This document shows, piece after piece, positions 6,569 through 6,915 of a DNA stretch of 6,915 nt. The position numbers and the translations under genes are program-made. Positions within the stretch are counted from its first letter, which is position 1, and each line of letters starts with the position of its first letter. Origin of the DNA: Candidatus Zixiibacteriota bacterium (GTDB lineage: Bacteria; Blakebacterota; Blakebacteria; Blakebacterales; Blakebacteraceae); assembly GCA_030604325.1 (NCBI GenBank), contig JAUVWC010000068.1, forward strand, positions 1-6,915. Direction: 5' to 3'. The notes beneath the pieces are model-generated. The model was not told the origin of the DNA. It ran no database searches and saw only the letters and a list, made by a program, of their open reading frames with translations.

Positions 6569-6915
6569 TTACTTCCCTTCCTCCAGTTGCTCGATAAATG
6601 CCTCTACGTTGGTATTGGTCTGCTCATCGCTGAGGCACCTTAGATCATTTAGATCCCCATTGATAATCAGGCTCGGGATGCCGGTTTCCTCCTCCAGCCG
6701 CTGGGGCATGCCGAACTGGCTGTTGGTGTTGTCGGGACAGGTTTTGGCGTCGTGGTAGATGATGCCGTCGATCTTGAAGAAATCGAACATCTCCTTTATG
6801 TAACGTTCTTTGACATCGTCGGAGCGGACGATAAATAGCTCCGTATAGGCCCTGGCCATGCTGTTGAAGGGATCGGACGGGTCGAACTGGGTGAATATCC
6901 AGCTGTTGCAGTAGG
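6569..6915 (-). CDS. Benzoyl-CoA reductase / 2-hydroxyacyl-CoA dehydratase family subunit (BcrB/BzdO-like), C-terminal end
   Basis: The 5' part lies beyond the right edge. The frame is open from 6913 to TAA at 6571-6569, so the last 114 residues are visible and the true start is outside the window. Key segments are HDAKTCPDNTNSQFGMPQRL (54-73 of the visible part), TGIP (77-80), INGDLNDLRC (84-93) and TNVEAFIEQLEE (101-112). This pattern is the C-terminal end of HGD-D family proteins and recalls the BcrB/BzdO subunits of ATP-dependent class I benzoyl-CoA reductase. C59 in KTCP is a candidate Fe-S ligand. In that complex such subunits bind the cluster and substrate where the aromatic ring is reduced to the dienoyl-CoA, with electrons from an ATP-hydrolysing partner. 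A 2-hydroxyacyl-CoA dehydratase subunit is the main alternative. It is the first visible gene of the cluster and nearly touches the synthetase gene. Confidence 0.8.
   Translation of the reverse strand, partial: YCNSWIFTQFDPSDPFNSMARAYTELFIVRSDDVKERYIKEMFDFFKIDGIIYHDAKTCPDNTNSQFGMPQRLEEETGIPSLIINGDLNDLRCLSDEQTNTNVEAFIEQLEEGK

Overview
The window is GC-rich bacterial DNA, apparently from an anaerobe that degrades aromatic compounds. The evidence is a minus-strand gene cluster: the end of a benzoyl-CoA reductase-type subunit, an ADP-forming acyl-CoA synthetase, an AMP-forming acyl-CoA ligase, and a zinc dehydrogenase resembling 6-hydroxycyclohex-1-ene-1-carbonyl-CoA dehydrogenase (Had). Such sets occur in fermenting, syntrophic or sulfate-reducing bacteria, such as Desulfobacterota or anaerobic Chloroflexota. 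No marker gene is present, so the lineage remains a guess.

Layout. Positions 1-441 (minus strand) hold the first 147 codons of a Memo-family protein (AmmeMemoRadiSam system protein B type) with a signal-peptide-like N-terminus. The gene runs off the left edge. Positions 442-587 are a divergent intergenic region with a 16-bp perfect dyad and candidate back-to-back sigma70 promoters. Positions 588-1559 (plus strand) encode a complete agmatinase/ureohydrolase. Positions 1560-1654 are a short convergent gap. The cluster is read from right to left: reductase subunit (6915-6569, 5' end outside the window), NDP-forming acyl-CoA synthetase (6567-4474), AMP-dependent acyl-CoA ligase (4389-2821) interrupted by one in-frame TAG, and Had-like dehydrogenase (2731-1655). 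The spacers are 1, 84 and 89 bases. The 84-base spacer carries small repeats and an 11-bp inverted repeat that overlaps the synthetase stop codon.

How the genes may work together. The AMP-forming ligase would activate a carboxylic acid with CoA, and the reductase would reduce the aromatic ring. Had would oxidise the ring-hydroxylated alicyclic intermediate with NAD+. The ADP-forming synthetase would recover ATP from acetyl-CoA or another acyl-CoA product. The hydratase (Dch), the ring-opening hydrolase (Oah), the other reductase subunits and ferredoxin are not in the window. The agmatinase and Memo genes are transcribed separately and have no evident link to this pathway.

I see no RNA genes, CRISPR array, insertion sequence, att site or origin. 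The points most worth checking are the amber codon in the ligase, the exported Memo-family gene at the left edge, and the repeat/hairpin at the synthetase-ligase junction. I found no clearly novel multi-gene system.
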